This document shows, piece after piece, positions 12,734 to 24,242 of a stretch of DNA of 64,000 bases. Position 1 is the first letter of the stretch, and every line of letters starts with the position of its first letter. The stretch lies in the NCBI GenBank assembly GCA_003971905.1, contig RSEE01000022.1, positions 496,001 to 560,000 of the forward strand, in the 5' to 3' direction. Source of the DNA: Moniliella sp. 'wahieum' (lineage: Eukaryota > Basidiomycota > Moniliellomycetes > Moniliellales > Moniliellaceae). A model generated the notes under the pieces. It searched no databases. It was not told where the DNA came from and saw only the letters and a list, made by a program, of their open reading frames with translations. Position numbers and translations under genes: made by a program.

Positions 12734-14723
12734 GTGGGAAGAGGGCTCTACCATCCCTTTTACCGCCTCCCCTCTGCTCCCCATGGCTACAATCCGCAAT
12801 TTGCGGCGAGCTTCAAGCTGCAACGGTCGGATCCTGCAGGGAGCCATCCCCAAGCTATCACCCGTTCTTCGACGTCCATTGGCCATGACCTTGAGAAACT
12901 TGATTCGGCCGCCACGCCGTCGGAAAAGACCGATGGCGAACACGTGCAGGAGCGGGGCGAGGATGCCTCTGTCGACGGCAGCGATACAGGGCTGAAGCGC
13001 GACTTTAACCAGTTCCATCTACAAGTATGTTTTCCCTTTTTGGAACTTCCAGATGTTAGAAGGCTGGGACTAACGATTAAGATCTAGATGCTTGCCTTTG
13101 GTGGGAGTATCGGGACTGGTCCCTAATCGCATCGGGAGGAGTGTACTCCACGGGTGGAGCTGGATTCTTGATCCTTGATTATCTTCTCGTCGCTACCATG
13201 CTGTTCACTGTCATGATGTCCTTGGGTGAGCTGGCCTGCATGTTCCCCGTTGCGGGAACATTTTCTACCTTGGGCAGCCGCTTCGTGTCCAGCTCATGGG
13301 GGTTCGGAATGGGGTACATGTATGTGCTTCAATGGCTTGTTACCACCACCCCCCCAGATCGCCTCCTGCTCCATCGTGATTACCTATTGGGACCCGAACA
13401 AGACCATCTCCCCCGCAGTCTGGGTTACCATCATTTGGTGTTCATCTTCTTCCTTAACCTTTTCGGCGTGCGACTCTATGGCCACATGGAGATTTTCATG
13501 TCTACCATCAAGATTATTCTGCTTCTCGGGGTAATCATTTGCTTTTCTGTCGTCTCGGCAGGTGGGGGACCAACCCATCATCACATTGGCGCCGCTTACT
13601 GGAAGCCCGACCTGGCCTTCCTTAATGGGTTCAAAGGATTTGTACGTCATCCAGCGTTCGTCCCCCCAGTTTGTTCAGTCACTGACGTTTGATGATAGTG
13701 CTCTGTATTCGTTTCAGCTGCCTTCTCGGTGGCCGGCGTGGAGATGATCGCGCTAGCGGCGGCGGAGACGTCCACCCCTCGGAAGGCGGTTCCCAAGGCA
13801 GTCCGGCAAGTCTGGATGCGCGTTGTGTTGATCTATGTCGTCACTCTCTTTGTCATCACCCTTTGTGTTTCACCGAAGGACCCTCGTCTGACTGAGTACG
13901 GATCAAGCAATCCCCGTTCTTCTCCCATCGTTGTCGCTCTCATCGATGCCAAAATCAAGGTCCTTCCTTCGATCGTGAACGCTGTTATCCTGTTGGCCTG
14001 CATTTCGGTTGGCGTGACCAGTGTGTACGGCACCTCTCGCACGTTGCTTGGTCTCGCACAAAGTCAGCAGGCTCCCAAATCTTTGCTTACGTTGACCGTG
14101 AGGGCCGCCCCACCCCCGCGATTGTGCTCGCCATGCTATTTAGTCTGATTGGCTACGTCGCTGTTTCGGGAAGCGAGGGGGACGTATTTGCTTGGCTCTT
14201 GGCCATCTCGGGTCTGTCTACCCTTTTTACGTGGTTTTCCGTCTGTTTCTGCCACATCCGCTTCCGCCTTGCCTGGACTCACTCCGGTCGCTCGCTCGAC
14301 TTGATTCCCTGGCGTGCGCCTGGGGGATTTACGCTGCTGCTTACGGTGCTGGCTTTTGCATTCTTATCCTCATCTTGCAATTTATCATTGCCGCCGCCCC
14401 AATTGGCGCCAACTCAATGTCAGCAACGAGCGGACAATCACCTTCTTCCAGGCCTATCTCGCTTTCCCCATTCTCATCCTCTTTCTGGTTTATGCTGAAC
14501 TGGATTGGGCTGCGCTCAAGTCACGATGGGTTGTCAAGCGCATCGCTGGCGTTCCCGTGGGATGGGGCCCTACCCGCTGTGGGTTCGTTCTTGGGTGCGG
14601 ATTGAGGACATTGATATCGACCTGGGCCGGAGGAATCCCCCGTCGCTCGAGCAACTCATGGCCGAACGCCAAGAAGCTCGTGAAATGTCTCTCGGGAAGA
14701 AGATAGTCGAATTCTTCTTCTGA
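12734..14723 (+). CDS. Amino acid permease (APC superfamily, fungal YAT/GAP type)
   Basis: Plasma-membrane importer of amino acids by proton symport (family knowledge). Visible hallmarks: the first TM motif LAFGGSIGTG at about 13095, then LGELACMFPVAGTF, FFLNLFGVRLYGHMEIFMST, a central SAAFSVAGVEMIALAAAE segment, VNAVILLACISVGVTSVYGT, and a C-terminal tail IDIDLGRRNPPSLEQLMAER ending in KKIVEFFF, typical of the family. Introns at 13025-13087 and 13642-13698 have GTATGT and GTACGT donors. The N-terminal cytosolic tail contains EKLDSAATPSEKT; the true start is uncertain and 12734 is the first ATG in that frame. Several frame breaks (about 13,123; 13,350; 14,080; 14,330; 14,580) fit single-base losses, because the family sequence resumes in another frame each time. 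Substrate specificity cannot be told. Confidence 0.88.
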
Positions 14724-16931
14724 TCCGTTTGTCGTTTCTTCTTCTCTATACCCTTTCCGCACACTGGCCAAAGCATTCACTTTTACGGTTTGATTGTAAT
14801 GATGCGTCGAGATGTCATTTTGACTTTGACTTTGACACTTGATACTCTCTCTGTGCTGGGCTGCATTGATATAGCACTACGTACAGCAAAATACACTGAC
14901 CGCCCCAGCGTTTCTTTTTCTCTACTGCCATAACCTTTCCAAATGCTGTGTACGGCAGCGACATTATAAGAAGCGTTCTCCCCCCAGAAGCTCTCTATCC
15001 GGCGTAGTGCTGACAACTCGCGCTCACCCACGTAGGAGGCGAATGGTATTGTCAGGAGGTCACGCCGCCCAGGAGACCATTCAACTGTCGCCATTAGTTT
15101 CTCTATGTTGGCACATACGGCGAATAAGGAAAGCCGTCGACATGTGAGTCATAACATGAATGAACCACCATGTGTTTCAAGGATACTCTCTTGGGGTAGT
15201 TCCTTTTCCAGCGTTCATGCATGCTCCCCTCTCTCAAAAAGTATTGAATTTTGCTAGAATCTGTGCGGGGGACTGCGTTATTGTATCCTCTAGTTGTACG
15301 GAACAGTTATAGATTAAAGTATGATGTACCAAACTTTTGTTGGGCGTCTTCGTAACCAGCAATGTGTGTCGCCCGCCCATAACGGGTGTGGGGGTGGTGG
15401 CTGAAGCCACCCCTCAATGATGCTGCATTGTATGCCGCCAAAGCAAAGGCATTGCGGCGCCCAGGTATACGCTTCTTCTGCTTATTGCAACAGTGAGGCA
15501 GTCGGGTATTGTCTCTCCTGTATGGCACACACAGGCCAACAGCCATAGGGCTGAGAGGAGAGAGGTCGGGAGGCTCAGCCTAAGAGACCACGTGGGCGAG
15601 TCTGGGTGTCTACATTCTCACGAAGAAGGCGCCGCACAGACTACATTGCCACACGCCAGGCTTGATATCGAAGCATGGGGCCAGATGCGTGCATTCTGGA
15701 CACCTGAGAGCGAATCCCTGTTGTTTTTTCTGGTTAGGACCTGCCAGTGCGCAGCAAGATACAAGGGAAACACTTGCACGACGGGCCATATTAGCTGAAG
15801 AGGCAGCGTTGCGTGATGCACGTGGTGTGGGAAAAAGACAGTAAGATAATTGATCGACCTCTCCGTTTGTCGTCCTTATATATGCACCCCCAAGTTGGAC
15901 GAGCTGCGTTGCCTGGGCGATGAGAGATGCGTGACGGTCGATTCCCTCTGTCCTCGCGCTGTGTAGCCGCCCATGTAACCCCTTTATGCTTGTGCACCCC
16001 ATGCAGGCGGCCTGCATGGGACACAGTCCTCCTCTGCCCCATAACCCTTTCGGGCCATCCGGAGCGCCCAATGGTCTCGGTCCATGATCGGGACCCGGTT
16101 CTCTGGTCCAATTGGCTGCGCCGGTCTAGGCGGTCACGTGCTTGACTTGACACCAGCCCGAACACCGATATTCCGCGCGTGGATTTCACCTTAATTGCCG
16201 TGTGGTTGAGTAGTTGGATACTTAAGAGTACTACGTTAGCTTCAAGCTCGCTTGAAGTTGCATGTGTGGGGATTCCGTACAGACCTCTCCACAGTGGTTA
16301 CGGTGGACGTTGTTGGACATAGTGATGGACGCACTCGGCCGACCAAGCGAACATCGGTTGACGTGCTGCCGAGTCCTTAGCGCGTCGAGCAGTATATTCC
16401 CTCTACATAAAAGGCGCGTGGAAGATAGTTTCTCTCAGCACCCTACTCTCATGAGACCAGAAGTCCGGATAGTCCTTGAGGGTAATGCAATCACACTGGT
16501 GGTGGTGGTGGTAGTGTAAGCCAACCAGCAACGTCTACAGAGGAACATCAAGAACCCACCCTCAGGCCTCACGCGTCACGAGGCAAGAGCTGCCGAGGAA
16601 AGTAAGAAGCTCAACTCCAACTCGGGCAGCTGGCAAAGGCAATAAATGAAGGGTACGGCATATTGTTTTGGTAGTGGCGATGCAGGCAATCGCTCGTTGT
16701 ACGGCAAAATAAGCATGCCCGCGTCCAGCCAAAGGCGTACAGTTGCTCTAGCATTCTCGAGTGCATAGCGTAGATCGAGAAGTACCTGATGTCCCGCATC
16801 GCGTGCAATACGTAGCAGGAGATGAACATGAGCAATGAAGCAATATGGGAAGCAGGCGTCAACATCGAGCGACCAAGTGAGCCGAAAGTTGGCTTCAAAA
16901 ACGTTCCAAGAAGCCATAGGGCCGAAGACGT
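14724..16931. other. Intergenic region
   Basis: Between the permease and the P1 gene (convergent). On the minus strand near 15620-15790 an open frame encodes MARRASVSLVSCC followed by CPEC and, some 18 residues later, CSLC, a zinc-ribbon-like spacing; I cannot say whether it is a gene. A member of dispersed family A lies at 16440-16600, ending in a GGT run. A 113-residue open frame on the minus strand (16576-16917) directly follows the P1 stop and is probably 3' untranslated sequence. Confidence 0.5.
16440..16600 (+). repeat. Dispersed repeat family A, copy 1
   Basis: Contains the shared blocks GAAGTCCGGATAGTCC, GAGGGTAATGCAATC, AAGCCAACCAGCAACG and CTACAGAGGAACATCAAG, which also occur in the same order at 48955-49190 and, more diverged, at 35740-35995. 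Confidence 0.7.
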
Positions 16932-17436
16932 TTAGTCAAACAGACCGAAGCCCATGTCGTCGTCCGACTCCTCTTCTCCTCCTCTTCTTCCTCAACAGGG
17001 GCGGCGGCCTCACCAGCACCAGCAGCGGCAGCGGAAGGCGCCGCACCTGCAGGGGCGGCACCAACGGCGCCAATACCAGCCAAAAGCTCCTTAACGTCCT
17101 TGCCCTCAAGCGCCTTAGCGAGGAGGGTGGCCCACACGGGCTCACCTCGACCTTAGCGGCCTTGGTAAGGGTGGTGATCTTCTCTGCCTGAGACCAAATA
17201 TAAGGTCAGTTGCCTCGATCTCATTCAGTATTCAAACTCCGCAGCACCACGCCCCCGGGGTCCCCAGCAAGTGCAAGGCAAATGCACACCGTCAGCCAAA
17301 GCGACTGTCATCCAGCAGCAGTCGAAATAAGGAGACGGAGGGAGCGGAAATGGAAAGAGAAAGGCGTGACGTACAGAAATTTCGACCCGCCGTCGGCGAG
17401 GATGAGAGTCGCGAGCGTAGCGGCGTTAGCAGACAT
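16932..17436 (-). CDS. RPP1: 60S acidic ribosomal protein P1
   Basis: Stalk protein of the large ribosomal subunit that recruits elongation factors with P0 and P2. Exon 1 (17436-17375) encodes [17 protein letters not shown]; the intron is 17188-17374 (GTACGT...CAG); exon 2 encodes [15 protein letters not shown], then [18 protein letters not shown], an Ala/Gly hinge, an acidic stretch and the universal tail [24 protein letters not shown] marks P1 rather than P2. Length is about 110 residues, normal. Three frame breaks in this short gene (at the exon junction, after KVEV and before the acidic tail) each fit the loss of one T or G in a run, so they are probably sequence errors. A TAGGGTT element lies about 95 bases upstream. 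Confidence 0.92.
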
Positions 17437-18806
17437 GGCGACGAACGGCTGGTGTACAGCGAGCTATGAGGGACTTAGACCTGGCGTCACGAGCATGGGA
17501 TGCGACAATCGTCTCGCGAAGCGTCGGTGAAATAGGGTTGAAACATGGGCGCAATAAATATATGGCGCCTCATGTTGATCATCGATCATTGATCACTTGA
17601 CCGGTGACCGCTGGTCGTGCATGCATCATGTTTGAACATTTGAACAAATGGAGCATTGAATGCATTCGTTCCAACGTGTTCACACTCACAGGCGGCCTCA
17701 CCGGCCTCATCTCCTGCCTCACCGCCGGCTGATGTTTGTTCCTTGTTATATACAAGTATCGATTTGGCCAGATTTGCGGCAAAATGTCCAAAGGTATACG
17801 CTGAATGTCGTCGCCGTTGGCACAGCAACGGCACGCGCGGATGAGCTGTGAACAACGCGTTCAACATCGATCACAACAGAGCTGATTGGAAATGCCCCGC
17901 GGTAATAAGCCCCCGAAGTAATAGCAATATACAAAGGGCGCGCTTACCGTCTAAAGGCTCGGTCAAGAGAACATTGTGTCACGTAATCACGTAGACCAGA
18001 CCACATGGTCACATGGCTAGCCCACGTACTCACTCTGTTATCATCTCTCCCCTCCTATATCTACCAGAGCAGCGCTCAAGACTTCTCTGAGTGAACCACA
18101 CACCTCCATCTCCTCTCTCACTCCCTCAATAGTACAGTGACAATCACACAGAAAAACGTGGAGGAGAAAACAATGGGAGAAAGGTTATAGCCCCCCCTAG
18201 ACATTGTACTAATATATACGCGTTCGTCAGCCGCGAGACGAGCAAAGGGTATCATCAACAGGAGATGGAGAGGAAAAAGGAAAGGGGTAATAGGTGATCA
18301 TATTCATCGAGATGGAGAGGAACCGATGGATTGTGTATATCTCGACGGAGGAGCTTGGGACCGTTCGAGTTGGGAATCGCGTGAAAGGGCTTCAACAGCA
18401 TCGACGACGAATAAGAAGTGTGGTTTAGGCTCACCTGGTGAGTCGACTCAAAGTCCTTCCACTGGGTTAGTTACAATCAAAGTAAAGAGTCGTTCGTTAC
18501 GCTTTATTCATGTTGGTGAAGTTAAGAGACAGTATCATGGGGAGAAATGAAAGCATGCGCTATAGAGCGATCAGCATCGGAAAAGCCCACGCCGCAGAGG
18601 AGAGGGAAAAAAGATCACAGTCTTATTGCACAAAAAAGGGCTCCAGCCGAGGGGCATCGCCGAATGGTGGAGCAGATCTCAAAAGCCACTCTCATAGCGG
18701 ATGCCATTCCGTCAAAGCTTACTACGCGTGACTTGAAGACGGCATGTCCGGAATGAAGCCACTGGCAGCGCTGGCCAACGGCTGCTTCCCTCTGCGCTAG
18801 TCGAAA
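17437..18806. other. Intergenic region between P1 and acyl-CoA synthetase
   Basis: The first part is the P1 promoter. ATTGATC/GATCATCGATC words occur at 17576-17600. A piece related to the candidate TIR element is at about 18250-18330 (GGTGATCATATTCATCGAG). No gene seen. Confidence 0.5.
17532..17540 (+). promoter_or_regulatory. TAGGGTT element in the P1 promoter
   Basis: ATAGGGTTG about 95 bases upstream of the P1 start codon (gene on the minus strand). Same core as in the other ribosomal-protein promoters of this window. Confidence 0.5.
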
Positions 18807-20799
18807 TCATGAGAGAGGGACAGGAAAATCCTCGTCGAGCTTGCCCACTTGAGAACGAAGCACATTCTTCTGTACTTTGCCTGTGGCACTTTGGGGAGGG
18901 AGGGAACCAACTCCACCCAGGCCGGCACAGCAAAGTGACTCATGCGTGAGCGACACCAGTCCCGTAGGTCCTTAGTCAAAGCCAGACGGAACTCAAGACT
19001 GGAGTTGAGTTCCTTGCAGACGGCGGCCAAGCGACTGTCGTGGCTGTCCGCATCCACATCGGGCACATCAGTCGGCTTAAGTGGTGAGCAGGGGGGACCA
19101 TTCGGCTTGCCCATGGCGTGCATTTTGCCCAAGTGCTCCGTAGGCCCGAGGGCGAAAGCACGACACATGCATGGCCTGCTTCCCCCCAGCGAGCATGGGG
19201 CCGCGCCACCAGGGCGCATTCCCGCACCATTCATGAGCTGAAAGTTCCTGCTCGACCATGAGTGAGGAGACATTCTCTCCCCCAGGAATGATATATCTTT
19301 GGACCGGTCCCGATCACAATCCCGCCGTTGGGCAAGCGGACGGCCAAATCACCACTGCACAAGTACCCTCTTTGGTGCATTTGGCCGTAGCCGCGGGGTC
19401 GTTAAAGTACTCGCGCATAACATGTTGCCCCCATCACCACTTCACCCCCACTTCTTCTCCATTCAGCTCAACGTCTTCGGCTGGTTCTTTCACTTTGCTC
19501 CAGTCGCCATCAAAGTTTTTGGGGATGCGGAAGACGCGAACCTCGTCTGCAGTCAAAAATCCATGACCTTGTTGGGCCATGAGTCGAGACCGTTCGTCCA
19601 ATGAGAGGTCCTTCCATGTTCCCCCCCCATTGCTCCTCCCTTCTCGTCATAGCGCCGAGTAAAGGGGCCGTAGGTTTCTGTCATCCCATAGATGGCAACC
19701 GGAAGAAGCCCAATGTCTCCAACCGACCGATGAGAGCCGAAGTGGGCGCTGATCCCGCCACTCCGAGCCGAATAAAGGGCGAGTGGAGTTCGCACTGCGT
19801 GCTTTGGGTGGACACGACGCCTACTTGAACCGTAGGGCTCCACATGAATGGGTCACCCCACCGTGGAGGTAGGCGTCCCAAATTGCATCATAGTCCACTC
19901 GCCGGATCGTATAGCTGCACGAGAGTGCTGCTGTTGTGGCCCAAGGGAAGGTCCAGCCACTGCAGTGAAACGCGGGCAGGATCCACAGATACACACTGTT
20001 GTGATCAAGGCGTAACTCGAATGCTGGTATTAGTAACAATAGTTAATCAGCATTCACACACGAGAAAGGGGAAGAGAGGGGATCAGTATTATGCCTCCAC
20101 AGCGAAAATGCAACGGCAACAAAACGGTACACACCATTGGCTAGCTGCAAGGTAGGACCCCGACAGTGGTCACGACCCCCTTAGGGCGACCCGTAGTGCC
20201 CGAGGTAGCGAGGGAGCTGGGGGTGCTCAGATGGGGGCAAGAGAATACTTCCCAGTCTCGCGGCGCTGTGGCCGGGTTTCTTCCTTGCATGCGGACAACC
20301 TCGGCAGACTTTTCGTTTGCCTGCTGCCACTGGAGCCAACCTTTGTCGAGAAACTGCTCGTAGGGATCCGCATCGATACCGTTATACCGCCGCTATCGTG
20401 GCTAACGACGACGGTGATTCCGCGTTGGGCATGCTTGGGCTCGATCAGATGGGCAAACTTGTGATCCACGATAATCACGCGTGCGCCGCTGTGCTCGAGG
20501 ACATACGAGATTTCCGCGGTGTGTTACGAATGTTGATCGGCTGTACGATGCCTCCTGCAGCCAGAACGGCATGATGGGCTTCGAGAATCATGGGCAATTG
20601 GGCGCAACGATAGCAACGGGGCCCCCTGTTGGAAAGAGGGATCCGTACGGAGTGCGTGGGCAAGGCTGAGGCAACGGGCGGCCCATTGGCCGTAATTGAA
20701 GCCGTAGTTGCGCTCAGGGTGGACAATGGCTTGCGCAGTGGTGCAATGAGGGCGGCACGAAGCAGGAAGGAGACCGGCGTCAGAGGGTGTGTGGTTCAT
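18807..20799 (-). CDS. Acyl-CoA synthetase / AMP-forming acyl-activating enzyme
   Basis: Activates a carboxylic acid, probably a fatty acid, to its CoA thioester through an acyl-AMP. Visible in order: an N-terminal LTPVSFLLRAALIAP (20,785 down), ERNYGFNYGQWAARC with LAHALRTD, APNCPMILEAHHAVLAAGG, the P-loop TSGTTGRPKGV (about 20,190), HNSVYLWILPAFHCSGWTF, the adenylate motif MTETYGPF (about 19,685), PGGENVSSL (about 19,280), and a C-terminal ATGKVQKNVLR containing the catalytic lysine, ending PVPLS. One intron at 20024-20134 (GTGTGT...CAG). Several frame breaks fit single-base losses. The substrate and compartment cannot be told; no SKL-type peroxisomal tail is present. Start chosen at MNHTP, whose frame continues into the conserved N-terminus. 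Confidence 0.85.
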
Positions 20800-23395
20800 T
20801 GGTGTGCCAGGGGGGACGGCAAGTCGAAGGATAAAGGGGCGCCCCTCGGGCGGCTGGGACGAGCGGGCGGGGTGTAGGAGACTGACAACGACATGGGTGG
20901 GGGTTAGGGCAATGCAGACTGGTGGTGGCGAGGAGTAGAGGATAAAATATGAGAGGGATGAAGCAGCCGAGGTGCCACCACAGCAGTCCATGTCCAGTAG
21001 AGCGCGGAGACCGGATCTGTTCTTTCCGGTTGCGGCGGAGTGCTGTGTCAAAAGTAGAAGGGGTGCCCCAATCAATTGTCATATGGAGCAGGAGGTGTAT
21101 ACGCATCAATCTCGCACCAATATGTCAATCGCGGAGAGAGACCATTAACCATTCCCAACCCACTAATGGACTGCAAAATGCATCCACTGTCGTCCCGCCC
21201 GCTTACGAGTGCTGCCGAGCGCCGGTGGGCGGCCCGCGTGATGCATGATGCATGATGGGACACTACTATTGTTACGCTCGCTGCTAGACGCACTAGCCCT
21301 GCTGTGCGGTTCGAAACAATCCCCAAAGCAAAAGCACCCTTCCCCTCCCCCCGCACCCAACCACTGAATAATGTGGAGCCCCGCAATTCAGAAGGCTCCA
21401 CACGCAAGGTTGCCATTAGATTTGCGCAACGGATTACGTGGACCCTACACAGCCAGTCGCGGCCAAGCCAGACGAGAAATCACCGGTCACCGGTCACCGG
21501 TCACCCCCGATGTACTAGGGGACCACACCGGGCCTACGGCCCCCGGTCTGCTGGGGCTTCGCCCCAGTTTGGTGCCTGGTGCTTGGTGTTTTGTGCTTGG
21601 TGCCTGGTGCTTGGTGCTTGGTCGCCACCTTGGAGTCCATGATATATGGAGATGCAAATAATACACCACTACCCTGTGTGCGACCAACAGGAAATGGGTC
21701 CTGGACCATGATGATGGGATGGTCAACATTCCATGTTGTGATGGTATATAGCGCGTTGGTTGTTGTGATAATGCGGACATTATTCACGAGGAAGTGCTAT
21801 CGGATGACATTCTTAGTGCCTTCCCACTGGTCTTCACTTGCTTCTGTTGGAGGGTAGTGCTGGGGTTCCCTTGCACGACTCTCGGTGGATCAGTGACGAT
21901 CACTTAACCGGGCGGAAGAGTTCCGCTCGCAGGGCGCGCGCGCCCTGCTCACTTCATCTCTCCCTTCTCTCTCTCCTGTCTCCTTCCCTTCAATTCAGAT
22001 GTTGCTTGAACTTTGCCTTTTCACGCCTTGTCTGAAGGCTGCACTGCACAGCTGATCTATAGGATCGCGAGTGCTCCCAAGTCGCACTCTATAGCAGCTT
22101 CGTCTGCTTCGCTGTGCGATGGGGCTTAGACAGAAGGGGTTACCAAATGGGGCCAACCAACAGTCAACATCCTCGATTGGTGGGGATCCTTTATCCCACC
22201 TTCCATTCTCGTTCCCTTCCCGCCTTTCCTGTCCAACTCCTGAACGTTTCCAGCCAATTGATTCAGTAATACAGGCAACCTCTCGTCTCCACTTGGCTGC
22301 ATCATCTTCATCATCCAACCTCCTCCTCCAGCTTTCCATCTGCCCAGTCGCGCGAGCCTTCCATCAGCCGCGTCGGTTCCCCGTACCACAGCATGTCGCG
22401 TGGGTTCCTTTCAAGTCACTGCCATGCCTCAGCCCTGGCAGTGTCTGTCCGCTCCACTGCATCTACCCGTCTCTGAGCCCCGGAGGTTTCAGACACGTTA
22501 CTACCCTCCAGCCGGCGTATACGCGGCCTTGCCACGCGTGCAGCCGCCTCGGCTTCACGCCCAAAGGCTTCTCTTCCTCGCTCGGATCCACCAGGTAGCC
22601 CGTGAGTCGCAATTGCTTGTTTCAACTTGCTACAAACGCTCCGCGGCAGCCTTGTGGCCAGGTCGACAGCAGTGGGGGCACAACCGTGGGCGTGGATTGA
22701 AGGGGCACCGTGTGCGAGTGTGAGCGTCGGTGTCGCAATGGGGCACCGGCGGGGAGTACGGGTAGGGGGCATTTAAGTGGGTGGAGGGACGCGTCGACGC
22801 GACTCTGTCATATGCCCGATGATTGGCGCAGCCAGCCCCCAGCCGTCACGTGCAGGTGGGGGGTTGCAGTAGGGTTGCACATTTTCTTTGCACCCTCCGA
22901 TATGGAACTTAGAGATGCATGGGAGGGGTACCCATCCTCTCGGTCTTGAAGATAATAGGCAACTTTTCTCGAAAGGGGAGGGAGCCATTATTGTCACCGA
23001 GATGGGAGTAATGCTGAAGGAGAGTACATACCATCATCCCAAAGTTACCGAGCACAGCCTGTCCTGAAATTGAAGCGCGAGCGATATCAGGGAAGATTGG
23101 GGACTGTGGGAACGGGGTTTTGTTAGCGACGGGAGTATTGCGCACAGGAGGGTATAATAGAGTAGCACATGCTTTGTTGCCGGTATAGTGGCCTGCCTTC
23201 AGCCTTCTTTTTTAGGGGGTCGGGGGCGTTGAGCGAGTGTATGGCCTTTGGGGTGGAAGTGACCGCACCCTGGCTCGACAGAGCAAAAAGTGGACAGGGC
23301 TGCCTCCCGCAGACCTGGAAACAAATGTGTATATTATCCTCGGCATATAGTCCTCGGCCAAGGTACGTTTATTGGATGCCAGTGATCATATGCAC
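20800..23395. other. Intergenic region with minisatellite and palindromes
   Basis: Contains CACCGGT triplication at 21481-21505, the TTGGTGC minisatellite at 21569-21622, a perfect 20-base GC palindrome at 21929-21948 and a TAGGGTT element at 22868-22877. On the minus strand, 23105-23030 resembles a small exon (acceptor CCCACAG, donor GTATGT, encoding SPIFPDIARASISGQAVLG), but I found no partner exons and do not call a gene. The plus strand at 22392-22600 encodes a Ser/Arg-rich possible presequence (MSRGFLSSHCHASALAVSV), also without a supported continuation. Confidence 0.5.
21569..21622 (+). repeat. TTGGTGC minisatellite
   Basis: A 7-base unit (TTGGTGC with CTGGTGC and TTGTGCT variants) is repeated about seven to eight times in tandem. 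Confidence 0.8.
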
Positions 23396-23478
23396 GCCTC
23401 GCTATTTCAATCGGTAGAATTTGAGACTCTTAAAGAGTTGCCATCTCACGGTTGTGGGTTCGAGTCCCACGTGGGGCG
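23396..23478 (+). tRNA. tRNA-Lys(CTT) with a 10-base intron
   Basis: Acceptor stem GCCTCGC pairs with GTGGGGC (23471-23477, two G-T pairs), discriminator G at 23478. The anticodon stem is TGAGA (23422-23426) with TCTCA (23444-23448), and the loop CTCTTAA puts the anticodon CTT at 23429-23431. A 10-base intron lies between positions 37 and 38 of the mature tRNA (about 23434-23443), the usual place for nuclear tRNA introns. T arm GTGGG-TTCGAGT-CCCAC is perfect. The D arm is odd: TTTC/GAAT instead of GCTC/GAGC, with a T-T mismatch at 10-25 and a compensated T-A at 11-24. A run of nine T residues follows as Pol III terminator. Confidence 0.85.
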
Positions 23479-23523
23479 TTTTTTTTTGTTTTTATCGCAC
23501 AACCTGTTGGCTAAATTAAGCAG

Positions 23524-23977
23524 GATGAAGCCTCCTCAGAATCAACAACACCTTTTCTCTGATGACTTCTGCGGAGGAGGTGAAGATTCGGATGGCGATG
23601 CACTGCATCAAGAGAAACGGCAAACTGCCCCGACAACTACTAAAGCTATTAACGGTCCGGATGCCTCGGATGCTGCTCTCGGGCAATCAACTTTGTCCGA
23701 CATTTCTTCCCGCATTCCTTCCAAGCAAGATATACTAGATGACATGTGACATTTGGAAGTGTTCCATGTCCGAGCTATTTGAGGAGGAGTTCAACGTGAT
23801 TTGTGAGGTACGTTCCTGCGTCGCTCGGCAGTTTTGCTCGTTTTGTTCCTCGTGCTTAAGTGTCTCTTCCAGGCCGATGTGACTCCGGCATTAAACATTA
23901 AACCCAGAGCGGCTTCCCTTGCTCATCGACTCGCTGGATCCGATTCACTGGTCTCTACAAGTACAGTCCGAATTTGA
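23524..23977 (+). CDS. Small protein of unknown function
   Basis: Starts 46 bases downstream of the tRNA. The first exon encodes MKPPQNQQHLFSDDFCGGG, then a Ser/Thr/Asp-rich stretch with LSDISSRIPSKQDILDD; after one apparent frame break comes MSELFEEEFNVICE, the donor GTACGT at 23808, an intron to 23872, and a second exon ADVTPALNIKPRAASLAHRL ending in STSTVRI. Frame continuity across the intron and the charged helical segment support a real gene of about 130 residues. I do not recognise the family. It could also be shorter, starting at the MSEL methionine at 23766. Confidence 0.5.
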
Positions 23978-24242
23978 GAGTCACAGTGTGTGAAGCACCA
24001 GCACGCCCCCAGCTGGCTTTTCATGGGACCAAGACTGACACGCCTGCCATTTACTACACATCATGGACATTGTCATATGGACCTGTGAATGGAGCGGCCT
24101 TGCTCGAATGCTATGTATGATACATCCCTTTTCTTGCACACCCGTTCCGTGCCGTAGACCATATAACAGAACCATTAATAACGCTAATTCCACAACCACC
24201 CTACGAATGTTGACATGGGAAAACAACACCAGCACAAAGTTG

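Noticed and set aside
22909-23145. Exon-like segment with GDNNGSLPF, vaguely like inositol-3-phosphate synthase
   Set aside because: Only a few residues match and no neighbouring exons of that enzyme are present.
23396-23478. Reading the tRNA as tRNA-Leu(TAA) with a long variable arm
   Set aside because: That fold gives a poor anticodon stem; tRNA-Lys(CTT) with an intron gives a perfect TGAGA/TCTCA stem and T arm.
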